The notes under the pieces were generated by a model, which was given only the letters and a program-made list of their open reading frames with translations, was not told the origin of the DNA and made no database searches. A program made the position numbers and the translations under genes. A DNA stretch of 64,000 nt from Deinococcus depolymerans (GTDB taxonomy: Bacteria > Deinococcota > Deinococci > Deinococcales > Deinococcaceae), in assembly GCF_039522025.1 (NCBI RefSeq), contig NZ_BAAADB010000029.1, positions 124,001 to 188,000 on the forward strand, written 5' to 3'. Below, one piece after another: positions 54,114 through 64,000 of this stretch. Every line of letters begins with the position of its first letter. The stretch's first letter is position 1.

Positions 54114-55178
54114 ATGCGTGACGCCGTGATGGCCGCCCTGAGTACCGTGAACGATCCGGAACTCCACCGTGATCTCGTCTCCCTGGGCATGATCGAGCAG
54201 GCCACCGTGGAGGCGGGTGTGGCCAGCGTGAAGGTGAACCTCACGACGCCCGCCTGCCCCCTGAAAGGCAAGATCGAGGGAGACGTCCGTGACGCCGTCC
54301 TCGCTGTGCCCGGCGTGACGCGCGTGGACGTCACCTTCGGCGCCATGGTGCGCCCCCCCGCGCAGCCCGCCCTGCCCGGCGTGAAGCACGTCCTGCTGAT
54401 CGGCAGCGGCAAGGGCGGTGTCGGCAAGAGCAGCGTCGCCGTGAACATCGCCGCCAGCCTGGCCCGCGACGGCGCCCGCGTGGGCCTGCTTGACGCCGAC
54501 GTGTACGGCCCCAGCGTGGCGCACATGATGGGTCAGGGCGGCGCGAAGGTCACCGCGAACGCCGAACGCAAGATGCAGCCGCTCACGGCGCACGGCGTGC
54601 AGTTCATCTCCATGGGCAACCTCTCGCCGGCCGGTCAGGCGCTGGTGTGGCGCGGCCCGATGCTGCACTCGGCCGTGCAGCAGTTCCTGAAGGACGCCGC
54701 CTGGGGTGAACTCGACTACCTGATCGTGGACCTGCCGCCGGGCACCGGGGACGTGCAGCTCTCGCTCACGCAGACCATCCAGGTGACGGGCGCCGTGATC
54801 GTCACCACCCCGCAGGACGTCGCCCTGATCGACGCGGCCCGCGCCATCGACATGTTCCGCAAGGCCAGCGTGCCCGTGCTGGGCGTCGTGGAGAACATGA
54901 GTTACTTCGTGGCGCCCGACACCGGGCACACCTACGACCTGTTCGGCCGGGGCGGCAGCCGCAAGCTCGGCGAGGAGTACCCGCTGCTGGGCGAGGTGCC
55001 CATCGACATCGACGTGCGACAGGACGCGGACCGCGGCACCCCGGCCGTGCTGGCCCACCCGCAGTCGGCTGCCGCGCAGGCCCTCACGCAGGTTGCCCGT
55101 AACCTCGCCGGACAGGTCAGCGTCCGCTCGCTCGCGCAGTCCCTGGCAGACCTGCCCGACCAGCTGACCGTCGTATGA
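54114..55178 (+). CDS. mrp: Mrp/ApbC-type iron-sulfur carrier P-loop ATPase
   Basis: A 354-residue protein. The N-terminal MIP18/DUF59 domain (MRDAVMAALSTVNDPELHRD, VNLTTPACPLKGKIEGDV) leads to the deviant Walker A GKGGVGKSSVAVNIA and DADVYGPSVAHMMG, with VDLPPGTGDVQLSLTQ. This is the ParA-like Mrp/NBP35 family that carries and transfers Fe-S clusters to apoproteins. The C-x-x-C cluster motif of the eukaryotic/ApbC type is not evident, as in several bacterial Mrp proteins. It overlaps the SufR-like gene by four bases, a clear Fe-S context. Confidence 0.92.
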   Translation: MRDAVMAALSTVNDPELHRDLVSLGMIEQATVEAGVASVKVNLTTPACPLKGKIEGDVRDAVLAVPGVTRVDVTFGAMVRPPAQPALPGVKHVLLIGSGKGGVGKSSVAVNIAASLARDGARVGLLDADVYGPSVAHMMGQGGAKVTANAERKMQPLTAHGVQFISMGNLSPAGQALVWRGPMLHSAVQQFLKDAAWGELDYLIVDLPPGTGDVQLSLTQTIQVTGAVIVTTPQDVALIDAARAIDMFRKASVPVLGVVENMSYFVAPDTGHTYDLFGRGGSRKLGEEYPLLGEVPIDIDVRQDADRGTPAVLAHPQSAAAQALTQVARNLAGQVSVRSLAQSLADLPDQLTVV

Positions 55179-55828
55179 GCGCCGCGACCGTCCCTGCCCC
55201 GCAGCCGCCCGTGCCGGAACGCACCAAGACCCGGCTGCTGGAACTCGTCAAACGGCACGGCGCGCAGACCGCGCAGGACCTCGCGCAGGGCCTGGACATC
55301 AGCGTGCCGGCCGCGCGGCGGCACCTGTGCGACCTGCAGGAGCAGGGACTGGTCGAGTCGCGCACCGAACGGCCCGGCGGCCGGGGCCGCCCGCAGCACG
55401 TGTACGCCCTGACCGAACGGGGCGAGGCGGCCTTCCCGAAAACGTACTCCAGTCTGTGCGTGGACGTCCTCAAGCACATCGAGGGTCTGTTCGGCGGCGA
55501 GGCGCTGCTGCAGGTCCTGGACGCCCGCAACGCCGAGATCGCCGCGCGGCTGCGCCGCGACCTGCCGGCCGAACTGCCGCTGGGTGAACGCGTGCAGAAC
55601 CTCGTGCGCCGCCTCAACGAGCACGGATTCGACGCCAGCGCTACCCAGGATGACCAGGGTGGCTGGACCTTCACGCAGCACAACTGCCCGAACCTGACCG
55701 TCGCCCGGCAGTACGCGCAGCTGTGCAGCGCCGAGATCACCCTGTACGCCGACCTGCTGGGCGTCCCGGTCGCCCGCGAGACCCGCATCGCCTGTGGGCA
55801 GGGCAGCTGCCGGTACCGGGTCGGGTAA
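55175..55828 (+). CDS. SufR-like Fe-S-sensing winged-helix transcriptional regulator
   Basis: A 217-residue DNA-binding protein. The wHTH is at about 17-85 (TRLLELVKRHGAQTAQDLAQ, VPAARRHLCDLQEQGLVESR, with a GGRGRPQHVYALT wing). The C-terminal domain has four Cys (C171, C184, C207, C212) in HNCPNLTVARQYAQLC and IACGQGSC, the layout of cluster-binding SufR-type repressors. SufR controls suf/isc genes according to Fe-S status. Co-translation with mrp (ATGA overlap) supports this role, probably including autoregulation of the operon. Confidence 0.85.
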   Translation: MSAATVPAPQPPVPERTKTRLLELVKRHGAQTAQDLAQGLDISVPAARRHLCDLQEQGLVESRTERPGGRGRPQHVYALTERGEAAFPKTYSSLCVDVLKHIEGLFGGEALLQVLDARNAEIAARLRRDLPAELPLGERVQNLVRRLNEHGFDASATQDDQGGWTFTQHNCPNLTVARQYAQLCSAEITLYADLLGVPVARETRIACGQGSCRYRVG

Positions 55829-55846
55829 AGGCCAGGGAACCGCGCC

Positions 55847-56434
55847 GTGCCCATGTTCCTGCCCCCGCTCGACGAGGCCCCCAGACCGCTGTACTCCATC
55901 GTGGCGTGGCCGCCCGAGGCCCTCGACAGCTGGCTGCGGCGCCTGCAGGACCGGCTGAACGTGCGCGGCTTCGGCCTGCCGCACCTGAACGTCCGCGCGC
56001 CCTTTCAGACACCGCTGCGCAGCGCGGAACTCGTGGACGCCTGCCGCGACGTCCTGCGCGGCCAGCCGGCCTTCGACGTGCAGGTCCGCGGCTGGAAACA
56101 GCTGCCCGGCGTGATCTTCCTGGAATGCGAACTCGGCGCCGAACTGCGCGCCCTGCACGACCGGACCCTGAGCATCGAACCCAGCAGCCGCGCCCGGTAC
56201 GACGGGCCGGACTACCGCCCGCACCTGACGCTCGCGCTGGGCGTGCTGCCCTGGGCGGAACCGGTGCTGTGGGAGCAGGTCCGCGACCTGATCCCGCCGG
56301 TCCTGTCCTTCCGGGTGGAGGCCCTGAGCCTCACGCGGGAACACCGGGGAGAGGTGCAGGAACTCCACACCTTCCCACTGACCGGCCCCGCCGACCCCAC
56401 CCCCGCACCCACCGCCGAGAGCGCCCCCAGCTGA
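55847..56434 (+). CDS. 2H phosphoesterase / 2'-5' RNA ligase-like protein
   Basis: A 195-residue (GTG 55847) or 193-residue (ATG 55853) protein of the 2H superfamily: LYSIVAWPPEALDSWLRRLQ at the start, a first motif HLNVRAPF (about 43-50) and a second HLTLALGVLP (about 126-135), with beta-strands ending LSLTREHRGEVQELHTFPL. The first motif reads H-x-N where the canonical form is H-x-T/S, so activity may be altered. It follows mrp-sufR in the same direction, 18 bases after the sufR-like stop, so it may be co-transcribed. Substrate unknown. Confidence 0.78.
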   Translation: MPMFLPPLDEAPRPLYSIVAWPPEALDSWLRRLQDRLNVRGFGLPHLNVRAPFQTPLRSAELVDACRDVLRGQPAFDVQVRGWKQLPGVIFLECELGAELRALHDRTLSIEPSSRARYDGPDYRPHLTLALGVLPWAEPVLWEQVRDLIPPVLSFRVEALSLTREHRGEVQELHTFPLTGPADPTPAPTAESAPS

Positions 56435-56449
56435 CCCCGGCGCGCAGTC

Positions 56450-56499
56450 CGCAACGCAGAGGCCGGTTTCCCAGATGGGAAACCGGCCTCTGCGTTGCG
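56450..56499. terminator. 23-bp perfect hairpin terminator between convergent genes
   Basis: The arms 56450-56472 and 56477-56499 are exactly complementary around AGAT. The inner part is GAGGCCGGTTTCCC/GGGAAACCGGCCTC. It is the longest perfect stem in the window and lies between the 2H gene and the DAHP synthase gene. Confidence 0.88.
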
Positions 56500-56512
56500 C
56501 CAGGGGGTGGGA

Positions 56513-57607
<1,095 letters not shown>

Positions 57608-57728
57608 GCTCAGCAGTGTAGGTAAGCCGCGCGGAACCCCGCACCCACCTTGCTAGTCAAATGCAAAGAGTTGTCCAACTCCGGCGCCGGTCACGATGTC
57701 CCGCGCGGGCGTCGCCGGCGGCATCCGG

Positions 57729-58130
57729 TCAGGTGGGGGGCGTGTTCACCATGTGCGCCGCGACCCGCGCCAGCGCCGCGTGCAACTCGCGGGCGTCGTC
57801 CGGCGCGATGCCGGGCGTGTCGCGCAGCGCGGCGTTCATGCAGGCCAGCCACGCCTGCGCCCGTTCCGGCGTGATCGGGAACGGCAGGTGCCGCGCCCGC
57901 AGCCGCGGGTGCCCGAACCGCTGGTGGTACAGCGGCGGGCCGCCCAGGAACCCCGTCAGGAACGCCAGCTGCTTCTCGGCCGTCAGGGTCAGGTCCGCCG
58001 GGAAGATCGGGGCCAGCCGCGGATCCAGGGCCACCAGGCCGTAGAAGCGGGTCACCAGGGCCGCCAGGGCCTCCGGTCCGATCCGGTCGTACAGGCTGCC
58101 GCCCGTGGTCAGCGAGAGGGGAGCCGTCAT
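57729..58130 (-). CDS. Group II truncated haemoglobin (GlbO type)
   Basis: A 133-residue truncated globin: LYDRIGPEALAALVTRFYGL (helix B with Tyr B10 region), FPADLTLTAEKQLAFLTGFLGGPPLYHQRFGHPRLRARHLPFPI spans helices E-F with the proximal His in the HPRLRARH stretch, and ERAQAWLACMNAALRDT forms helices G-H (Trp G8). These are group II (trHbO) hallmarks. Roles include O2/NO/peroxide chemistry. ATG 58130 follows TACCCT by seven bases, and the upstream frame is not needed. No partner gene is adjacent. Confidence 0.92.
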   Translation of the reverse strand: MTAPLSLTTGGSLYDRIGPEALAALVTRFYGLVALDPRLAPIFPADLTLTAEKQLAFLTGFLGGPPLYHQRFGHPRLRARHLPFPITPERAQAWLACMNAALRDTPGIAPDDARELHAALARVAAHMVNTPPT

Positions 58131-58196
58131 GCCCGCCAGGGTAGCGCCTGAACACCTACGGCGGAAAGGGGAGGGCGCGCCGTGCAGAAACGCGAG

Positions 58197-58225
58197 ACCG
58201 GCACACGCGGGTGCGGTGTGCCGGT
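58197..58225 (-). terminator. Hairpin downstream of the ABC exporter operon
   Basis: ACCGGCACAC (58197-58206) pairs perfectly with GTGTGCCGGT (58216-58225). It lies beyond repeat J on the minus strand, so transcription leaving the permease gene would meet both structures. Confidence 0.6.
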
Positions 58226-58256
58226 CCGGAATGAGCCGGGATCGTGAGGCGGCCCC

Positions 58257-58391
58257 TACACGAACTCCGATTGGATGGCTTGCAGAGCCGTTCAATCCGA
58301 GCGGATGCGAGTAGGAGCCGGGCGGGTTCCGGACGTGGAGTTGACAGATCGGTGGTGTTCCGATCTGTTAACGAAACAGACGGAATCCGTA
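58257..58391 (+). repeat. Dispersed structured repeat, copy J (135 bp)
   Basis: The left end is degraded (TACACGAACTCCG); the right end CGGAATCCGTA is followed by TTA, the permease stop read on the minus strand. Hairpin 1 is GATTGGATGGCT/AGCCGTTCAATC with two G-T wobbles. Hairpin 2 and its loop TGGTGTT are identical to copy C. Confidence 0.9.
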
Positions 58392-59165
58392 TTACACGTC
58401 GCGGCGGTCGAAGGCGAAGATGCTCATCAGGCCGAACCCGGCGGTGTAGATCAGCAGCAGCACCATCGGTTGCGCGATGTCCCCCTGCTGCACGTACAGG
58501 TTCAGCTGGCTGGTCAGCAGGATGCGCTGGATGGCCTCGGGCAGCACGACCAGCAGGCGCATGACGATCAGGGTCGCGAAGGTCGCCAGGGCCGCGGCGG
58601 CTGTGTTCAGGTACAGCACGCCGAACAGCAGGGACAGCGCCGCGATGGGCATCAGGACCACGCCGGCCAGGAACGAGCCGCGCAGCACCTCGGCGAAGGC
58701 CGCGTCGCTGGTCAGCTGGCCCACGCCCACGAACAGGCCCGGCCCCAGACCGGTGCCGCCCGTGAAACTCCCGAACCCCAGCGGAATCCCGGCCAGCAGG
58801 GAGCCCAGCACGGTCGAGAGGATCAGCAGGAAGGGGTAGGACAGCGCCGCGATCAGTTTGCTGGCGATGACCTTGGTGCGGTCCACCGGGCGCAGCAGCA
58901 GCGGCGCCAGGGTGCCCTGCGAGACCTCCGAGCCGATCATCTCGGCGACGGTCACGGCGATGAACAGCGGCAGCAGGTAGCCGATGGTCACGCCGATACT
59001 CACGGCCGGCAGCTGCCACCCGCTGACCAGATTCACCTGGATCAGGGTGCTCAGGCGCGGCGCGAACGCCCACAGCAGCGGCATCAGGAACGTCACCAGC
59101 AGCGCCAGCCGGACGCTGCGCGCCCCGAACAGCTTGCGGTACTCCAGGGCCAGCAGGGTCAGCAT
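58392..59165 (-). CDS. ABC-2 type transporter permease
   Basis: A 257-residue protein with six predicted TM helices, opening [20 protein letters not shown], the NosY/ABC-2 pattern in which a basic N-terminus precedes TM1. Helices include [60 protein letters not shown] and [20 protein letters not shown]. It lies 40 bases after the ATPase gene, and the two form a simple ABC exporter of unknown substrate. Its stop is flush with repeat J. Confidence 0.88.
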   Translation of the reverse strand: MLTLLALEYRKLFGARSVRLALLVTFLMPLLWAFAPRLSTLIQVNLVSGWQLPAVSIGVTIGYLLPLFIAVTVAEMIGSEVSQGTLAPLLLRPVDRTKVIASKLIAALSYPFLLILSTVLGSLLAGIPLGFGSFTGGTGLGPGLFVGVGQLTSDAAFAEVLRGSFLAGVVLMPIAALSLLFGVLYLNTAAAALATFATLIVMRLLVVLPEAIQRILLTSQLNLYVQQGDIAQPMVLLLIYTAGFGLMSIFAFDRRDV

Positions 59166-59205
59166 GCGCTCACCCGGCCGGTGCGGTCTTTGGGGTCAGG
59201 GGTCA

Positions 59206-60144
<939 letters not shown>

Positions 60145-60227
60145 CCGCACAGCCTAACCCAACCGTCTCCACATGCGCTTTACATCCGTCAGGCAGCCCC
60201 CCTACCTGGGGGCCCGCCGGGCCACGG

Positions 60228-61112
60228 TCAGTCCAGCGGCACGAACAGCGCGCGGTCCGTGCCGGGCGCCGCGCCCAGCGCCACCGCGCGGCGGTGCAGT
60301 TCCTGCACGGCCCGCTCTCCCTCCTCACCCACGTCCAGGCTGAAGGGATTCACGTACAGGTCGATGTGCGCCTGCATGACCTCGTCGGACATCTCCAGCG
60401 CGTGCCCGCGGATGTACGCGCGAGACGCTTCCGGGTGCGCGTACGCGTACTCCAGGCTGCCGCGCACCGCCGCGTTCAGGTCGCGCTGCACGGCCAGCGG
60501 CAGGTCGCGGCGCACCAGGATCGCGCCCAGCGGCAGGGGCAGCCCCGTGTCCCCCTCCCACCACGCGCCCAGGTCCAGCAGGCGGGTCAGTCCGTACTCG
60601 TGGAAGGTGAAGCGCGACTCGTGAATGATCAGGCCCGCGTCGATGGGCTGCCCGGCGTACTCGCCGCGCTGCACGGCGGGCATGACCTCGTCGTAGCGCA
60701 TCCGCACGACATTCACGTCCGGGAAGACCATCTTCAGCAGCAGTTCCGCGGTGGTCAGCGCGCCCGGCGAGGCGACCGTGCGGCCGTTCAGGTCCTGCAC
60801 GTCCCCGCGCGTCACGATCAGCGGCCCCACGCCCCGCCCCAGCGCCCCGCCGGAGCGGAGCGCCACGTACCGGTCCATCACCTCGAAGTACGCGCGGTAA
60901 CTGATCTTCGTCATCGGCAGGCGGCCGGACAGCGCCCAGTCGTTCAGGGTCTGCACGTCCTCCAGCACCTCACGCACCGGCAGCGGCCCCCGCACCAGTC
61001 CCGCGTGCAGCGCGTGAAAGATGAACGTGTCGTTCGGGCACAGCGAGTACCCCAGGTCCAGCACCGCCGGCAGCTCGGGGGAAGAAACAGGGGAGAGGGC
61101 ATCCAGGCTCAT
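60228..61112 (-). CDS. mqnD: 1,4-dihydroxy-6-naphthoate synthase (futalosine menaquinone pathway)
   Basis: A 294-residue protein of the MqnA/MqnD fold that closely matches MqnD: LGYSLCPNDTFIFHALHAGL near the N-terminus, then KISYRAYFEVMDRYVALRSG, VIVTRG-type strand LIVTRGDVQDLNGRTVASPG, IDAGLIIHESRFTFHEYGLT and LPLPLGAILVRRDLPLAVQR. It releases 1,4-dihydroxy-6-naphthoate from cyclic dehypoxanthine futalosine. Deinococci use menaquinone and this route. ATG 61112 follows TACCCT by seven bases. The other mqn genes are not in the window. Confidence 0.92.
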   Translation of the reverse strand: MSLDALSPVSSPELPAVLDLGYSLCPNDTFIFHALHAGLVRGPLPVREVLEDVQTLNDWALSGRLPMTKISYRAYFEVMDRYVALRSGGALGRGVGPLIVTRGDVQDLNGRTVASPGALTTAELLLKMVFPDVNVVRMRYDEVMPAVQRGEYAGQPIDAGLIIHESRFTFHEYGLTRLLDLGAWWEGDTGLPLPLGAILVRRDLPLAVQRDLNAAVRGSLEYAYAHPEASRAYIRGHALEMSDEVMQAHIDLYVNPFSLDVGEEGERAVQELHRRAVALGAAPGTDRALFVPLD

Positions 61113-61207
61113 GCCGCCCAGGGTACGCCCCGCCGCTCCCGACCACCGCGAACCCCGCCACGGAAGATTCTCAGATGCCCGTCAGTTTCGGCCCGTACGC
61201 TGCCCGC

Positions 61208-61759
61208 ATGACCCCCCGCGTCCGCCACGCCGTCCCGCGCGTCCTCCTGACCAGCCTGCTGATGGCCGTGACCGGCGCGGCCCTCGCGGGCGGCGGTCAC
61301 GGCCCCCGGACCGGGGCGCCCACCACCGCCCCCTTCGGCTGCCGCGCCGGGTACGTCCGCCCCGACTTCCGCGCCCTGAACGCCCAGCTGACCCGGGCCC
61401 GCGCCCTGTGGGACAGACAGCGCCCCGCGAACTACACCTACGACGTGAACCAGATCGCCGCGCCCGTCCTGTTCCCCGGCACCCGCGTCACCGTGAGCGG
61501 CGGCCGCGTGACCCGCACCGCCCTGGTCCCCGGGCAGACGGGCACCGTGAACCCCGCCCTCGCCGCGCGCACCATGGACGCCCGCTTCACCGAGATGGCC
61601 GCCACCCTGAAAGCCCAGGCGAAAGCCCCCTGCCCGGTCGTCCGGCAGAGCTTCGACCCTGCCTACGGCTACCCCACCCGCTTCGCGTCCGGCCTCGGCG
61701 ACGAGGGCATCATGGACGGCTTCGGCGAATGGACCATCCGCACCTTCACCGTGAACTGA
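61208..61759 (+). CDS. Secreted protein, DUF6174-like
   Basis: A 183-residue protein with a signal sequence (RVLLTSLLMAVTGAALAG) and a mature part matching the DUF6174 pattern: WDRQRPANYTYDVNQIAAPV, VTVSGGRVTRTALV, ARFTEMAATLKAQAKAPCPV and the closing FDPAYGYPTRFASG. Two Cys (FGCR, APCP) may form a disulphide. Function unknown. ATG 61208 follows TACGCT by six bases; the earlier ATG at 61175 lies upstream of that box. A GC-rich repeat-like sequence follows. Confidence 0.78.
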   Translation: MTPRVRHAVPRVLLTSLLMAVTGAALAGGGHGPRTGAPTTAPFGCRAGYVRPDFRALNAQLTRARALWDRQRPANYTYDVNQIAAPVLFPGTRVTVSGGRVTRTALVPGQTGTVNPALAARTMDARFTEMAATLKAQAKAPCPVVRQSFDPAYGYPTRFASGLGDEGIMDGFGEWTIRTFTVN

Positions 61760-61774
61760 AGGCCGGCAGTCGGC

Positions 61775-61846
61775 TGAACCCCTCCGTCGGCTGCGCCGAC
61801 AGCTCCCCGCTCCTGCGGAGCTTCGCAAGTCAAGGGAAGGGCTGGG
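61775..61846. repeat. Second, unrelated GC-rich structured intergenic repeat
   Basis: It contains adjacent hairpins GTCGGC-TGC-GCCGAC and GCTCC-TGC-GGAGC, and an outer pairing CCCCTCC.../...GGGAAGGG. It is single copy in this window but has the look of the CCCTCCGTC-type repeats I know from other genomes. It lies between the convergent DUF6174 and ribF genes and may serve as terminator. Confidence 0.5.
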
Positions 61847-61857
61847 CCGCACCACGT

Positions 61858-62754
61858 TTACCGGACGTCTTTCAGGGCGTCGCGGGCCGCCTGCGCGTCG
61901 CGGGCGATCTGGGCCTTCAGTTCGTCCAGCCCCGCGAATCTCTGCTCGCCGCGCAGGTGCGCGAAGAACTTCACCTGCAATTCCTGTCCGTACAGATCAC
62001 CGCTGAAATCGAACAGGTGAACCTCGAAACGGCGGTCCTGACCGTTCACGGTCGGGCGGAAACCCACGTTCGCCATGCCGTGCCAGCGCCCGTGATCACC
62101 CACGGCGACCACCGCGAACACGCCCAGCGGCAGCGCCTTGCCGTCCGGCACGCGGATGTTCGCGGTGGGCCACCCGATCGTGCGGCCCAGGCGGTCGCCC
62201 TGCACGACCACGCCCTGCGCGTCGTAGTGGCGGCCCAGCAGGCGGCCCGCGCCCACCACGTCCCCGGCCCGCAGGTACTCGCGGATGCGGGTACTCTTGA
62301 TGTCCTCGCCGCCCAGCTGATGCATGGGCAGCGTCACCACCTCCGGCGCGACCAGGCGCAGGTCGTCCACGCCGCCCGCCCGGCCCCGCCCGAAGTGAAA
62401 GTCCTCCCCGACCACGACCGTGCGGGGCCGCAGCTGCCGCAGGTCGTCCAGGAACGCCTCCTTGGGCCGCGACGCGAACTCCGGCGTGAACGACGCCGCG
62501 ATCGTCTCGTCCACCCCGTAGCGGCCCAGCAGGTCCAGTTTCTCCGGCAGGGTGGACAGGAACTCCACGCCCTGCGTCAGCACCCGCGTGGGCGGATCGA
62601 AGGTGTACACCACGCTGGGAACCCGGTGCTCGCGCGCCTTGGCCTTCAACTGCGCGATCAGCGCCTGATGGCCCAGGTGCACGCCGTCGAACGACCCGAT
62701 CGCCACGACCGTCGCCGTGTCCGGCCGCTGGCCGGGAGAAACGTACGTCTTCAC
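61858..62754 (-). CDS. ribF: Bifunctional riboflavin kinase / FMN adenylyltransferase
   Basis: A 298-residue RibF that makes FMN and FAD. The N-terminal FAD synthetase opens VVAIGSFDGVHLGHQALIAQ (HxGH-type motif), with VVGEDFHFGRGRAGGVDDLR and STRIREYLRAGDV. The C-terminal flavokinase has GDRLGRTIGWPTANI, LPLGVFAVVAV and EVHLFDFSGDLYG. It supplies flavin for the apbE/DUF2271, Fni and nitroreductase proteins encoded here. GTG 62754 overlaps the Nudix stop by four bases (GTGA), so it is translated by coupling. Confidence 0.95.
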   Translation of the reverse strand: MKTYVSPGQRPDTATVVAIGSFDGVHLGHQALIAQLKAKAREHRVPSVVYTFDPPTRVLTQGVEFLSTLPEKLDLLGRYGVDETIAASFTPEFASRPKEAFLDDLRQLRPRTVVVGEDFHFGRGRAGGVDDLRLVAPEVVTLPMHQLGGEDIKSTRIREYLRAGDVVGAGRLLGRHYDAQGVVVQGDRLGRTIGWPTANIRVPDGKALPLGVFAVVAVGDHGRWHGMANVGFRPTVNGQDRRFEVHLFDFSGDLYGQELQVKFFAHLRGEQRFAGLDELKAQIARDAQAARDALKDVR

Positions 62755-63296
62755 GCCGGCTCCTGCCCCGCGCTCCCGGCCAGCAGTTGAAGGCCGTACA
62801 GGGCCGCCGTCACCGTCGAGGCACTCCCGACCAGCGACCCGTCCCGCAGGCCCGCCAGCACCTGCGCCGGCGGCAGCCACAGCACCTCAATGCCCTCCTC
62901 GTCCTCGTCGTGCGGCAACTTGCTCTCGCGCAGGTTCGTCGCGTGGAACACGAACAGCTCCTCGTCGCAGAACCCGGGACTGGAGTAGAAGCGCGTCAGG
63001 AGTTCCATGTCCCCGTCCAGCCCGGCCTCCTCCTGCAACTCCCGCCGCGCCGCGCCCGCCGGCTCCTCGCCCGCGTCGATCAGGCCCGCCGGGGCCTCCA
63101 CCGTCACCGCGCCCACCGCCCGCCGCGCCTGCCGCACCAGCAGCATCTCCCCGCGCCCGTTCAGCGCCAGGACCGCCACGGCGCTCGCGTGCCGCACGAT
63201 CTCCCACTTGCCGTCCATGATCTCCAGGCGCACGATGTGCCCGTCGAACACCACCCGCGTGCCCGCCGCGCCCGGCCCGTCCTGACTTCCGCTCAT
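62751..63296 (-). CDS. Nudix hydrolase, ADP-ribose pyrophosphatase-like
   Basis: A 181-residue Nudix enzyme. The Nudix box is [23 protein letters not shown] (given in part: [15 protein letters not shown]). Preceding strands are [20 protein letters not shown], and the following loop [20 protein letters not shown] is the NudF/ADPRase pattern. It probably hydrolyses ADP-ribose or a related dinucleotide. Genetic coupling to ribF (4-base overlap) suggests a link to flavin or nucleotide housekeeping. ATG 63296 follows TACAGT by six bases. Confidence 0.88.
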   Translation of the reverse strand: MSGSQDGPGAAGTRVVFDGHIVRLEIMDGKWEIVRHASAVAVLALNGRGEMLLVRQARRAVGAVTVEAPAGLIDAGEEPAGAARRELQEEAGLDGDMELLTRFYSSPGFCDEELFVFHATNLRESKLPHDEDEEGIEVLWLPPAQVLAGLRDGSLVGSASTVTAALYGLQLLAGSAGQEPA

Positions 63297-63355
63297 GCCC
63301 AGACTGTAAAGCACCCGCCCGCGCCCGGTCTGCCACCGTCTGCCACACTGACGGC

Positions 63356-64000
63356 ATGATCACCCGCCGCGACCTGGAAGCCCGCGAGGCCAGCACCCTG
63401 GCCCCCCACGCGACCCTCAGCCGCGACCACCGCGGCCGCGAACACCCGGAACCCGAGAGCGACACCCGCACCGCCTTCCAGCGCGACCGGGACCGCGTGC
63501 TGCACACCACCGCCTTCCGCCGCCTGGAAGCCAAGACGCAGGTGTTCCTCTCGGCCGCCGGCGACCACTACCGCACCCGCCTCACCCACACCCTGGAAGT
63601 GCAGCAGGTCGCCCGCAGCGCCGCCCTGAGCCTCGGCCTGAACGAAACCCTCGCCGAGACCATCGCCCTGGCCCACGACCTCGGCCACCCCCCCTTCGGG
63701 CACGCCGGGGAACGCGTCCTGAACACCCTCATGCAGGCGCACGGGGGCTTCAACCACAACCTCCAGGTGCGCCGGATCGTCACCCTGCTCGAACACCCCA
63801 AACCCCACTACCCCGGCCTGAACCTGACCCTCGACACCCTCGACGGCCTGAACAAACACCACCGCGCCGGCCTGGGCCAGCCCAGCCTCGAAGCGCAACT
63901 CGTGGACGCCGCCGACGCCCTGGCCTACACCGCCCACGACCTCGACGACGGCCTGCGCAGCGGCCTGATCACCCCCGACCACCTCGCCGGACTGCCCCTC
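63356..64000 (+). CDS. dgt: dGTP triphosphohydrolase-like HD domain protein (3' truncated by window)
   Basis: The open frame runs past the window end; 215 codons are present. The start [19 protein letters not shown] follows CACACT by six bases. Motifs of Dgt-type HD hydrolases are clear: [40 protein letters not shown] (HD His), and the metal-binding [20 protein letters not shown], then [17 protein letters not shown]. The enzyme removes triphosphate from dGTP or other dNTPs and influences dNTP pools. It is divergent from the Nudix-ribF pair. Confidence 0.93.
   Translation, partial: MITRRDLEAREASTLAPHATLSRDHRGREHPEPESDTRTAFQRDRDRVLHTTAFRRLEAKTQVFLSAAGDHYRTRLTHTLEVQQVARSAALSLGLNETLAETIALAHDLGHPPFGHAGERVLNTLMQAHGGFNHNLQVRRIVTLLEHPKPHYPGLNLTLDTLDGLNKHHRAGLGQPSLEAQLVDAADALAYTAHDLDDGLRSGLITPDHLAGLPL

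Overview
The window is high-GC bacterial chromosome and almost certainly comes from a Deinococcus. The clearest marker is a full-length ddrA (1499-2131, minus), a DNA-repair gene known only from that lineage. A Thermus/Deinococcus-type homoisocitrate dehydrogenase (lysine via alpha-aminoadipate), menaquinone synthesis by the futalosine route (mqnD) and a -10 box 6-7 nt before most first-gene start codons (leaderless mRNAs) agree with this. No prophage, transposase, CRISPR array or rRNA operon is visible. Most genes are housekeeping or metabolic.

Layout. 1-2.2 kb: end of hrpB, a methyltransferase, and ddrA with an overlapping 38-codon membrane-protein gene. 2.3-4.7 kb: hisB-hisH and ilvE. 4.7-7.8 kb: an acetyltransferase-like gene, glgB and a small membrane protein. 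7.9-10.2 kb: apbE, a Tat-exported DUF2271 protein and a PepSY-type membrane protein, which look like a protein-flavinylation and electron-transfer unit. 10.2-16.5 kb: nitroreductase, a Cys/Met-type PLP enzyme, an oxidoreductase, homoisocitrate dehydrogenase and a split mnmC/mnmD pair. 16.6-25.9 kb: EF-G paralogue, threonine aldolase, CPBP protease, membrane proteins, initiator tRNA-Met, type 2 IPP isomerase, ruvA and a GNAT enzyme. 25.9-33.3 kb: MFS exporter, metG, rapZ-yvcK and proA. 33.3-43.3 kb: dxs with a lipoprotein, pspA, a secreted protein, mnmE, ychF, an Excalibur protein and a two-component system. 43.4-50 kb: a divergent six-gene efflux operon (two TolC-like proteins, MacA/MacB-like exporter, small secreted protein). 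50.2-64 kb: guaA, a PEGA pseudokinase, mrp with a SufR-like regulator, DAHP synthase, truncated haemoglobin, an ABC exporter, mqnD, a DUF6174 protein, ribF with a Nudix hydrolase, and the start of dgt.

The most striking feature not explained by genes is a dispersed family of about ten structured repeats (full length about 132-156 bp, with shorter derivatives). Full-length copies have terminal inverted repeats and two internal hairpins whose arms co-vary between copies. They are flanked by T-N-A triplets, duplicated exactly in four copies, and nearly all lie flush against a gene's stop codon. They look like MITEs of a TNA-targeting transposase that settle at stop codons, or structured 3'-UTR modules spread that way. 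One insertion rewrote the C-terminus of the methyltransferase gene, and the empty site can be reconstructed exactly.
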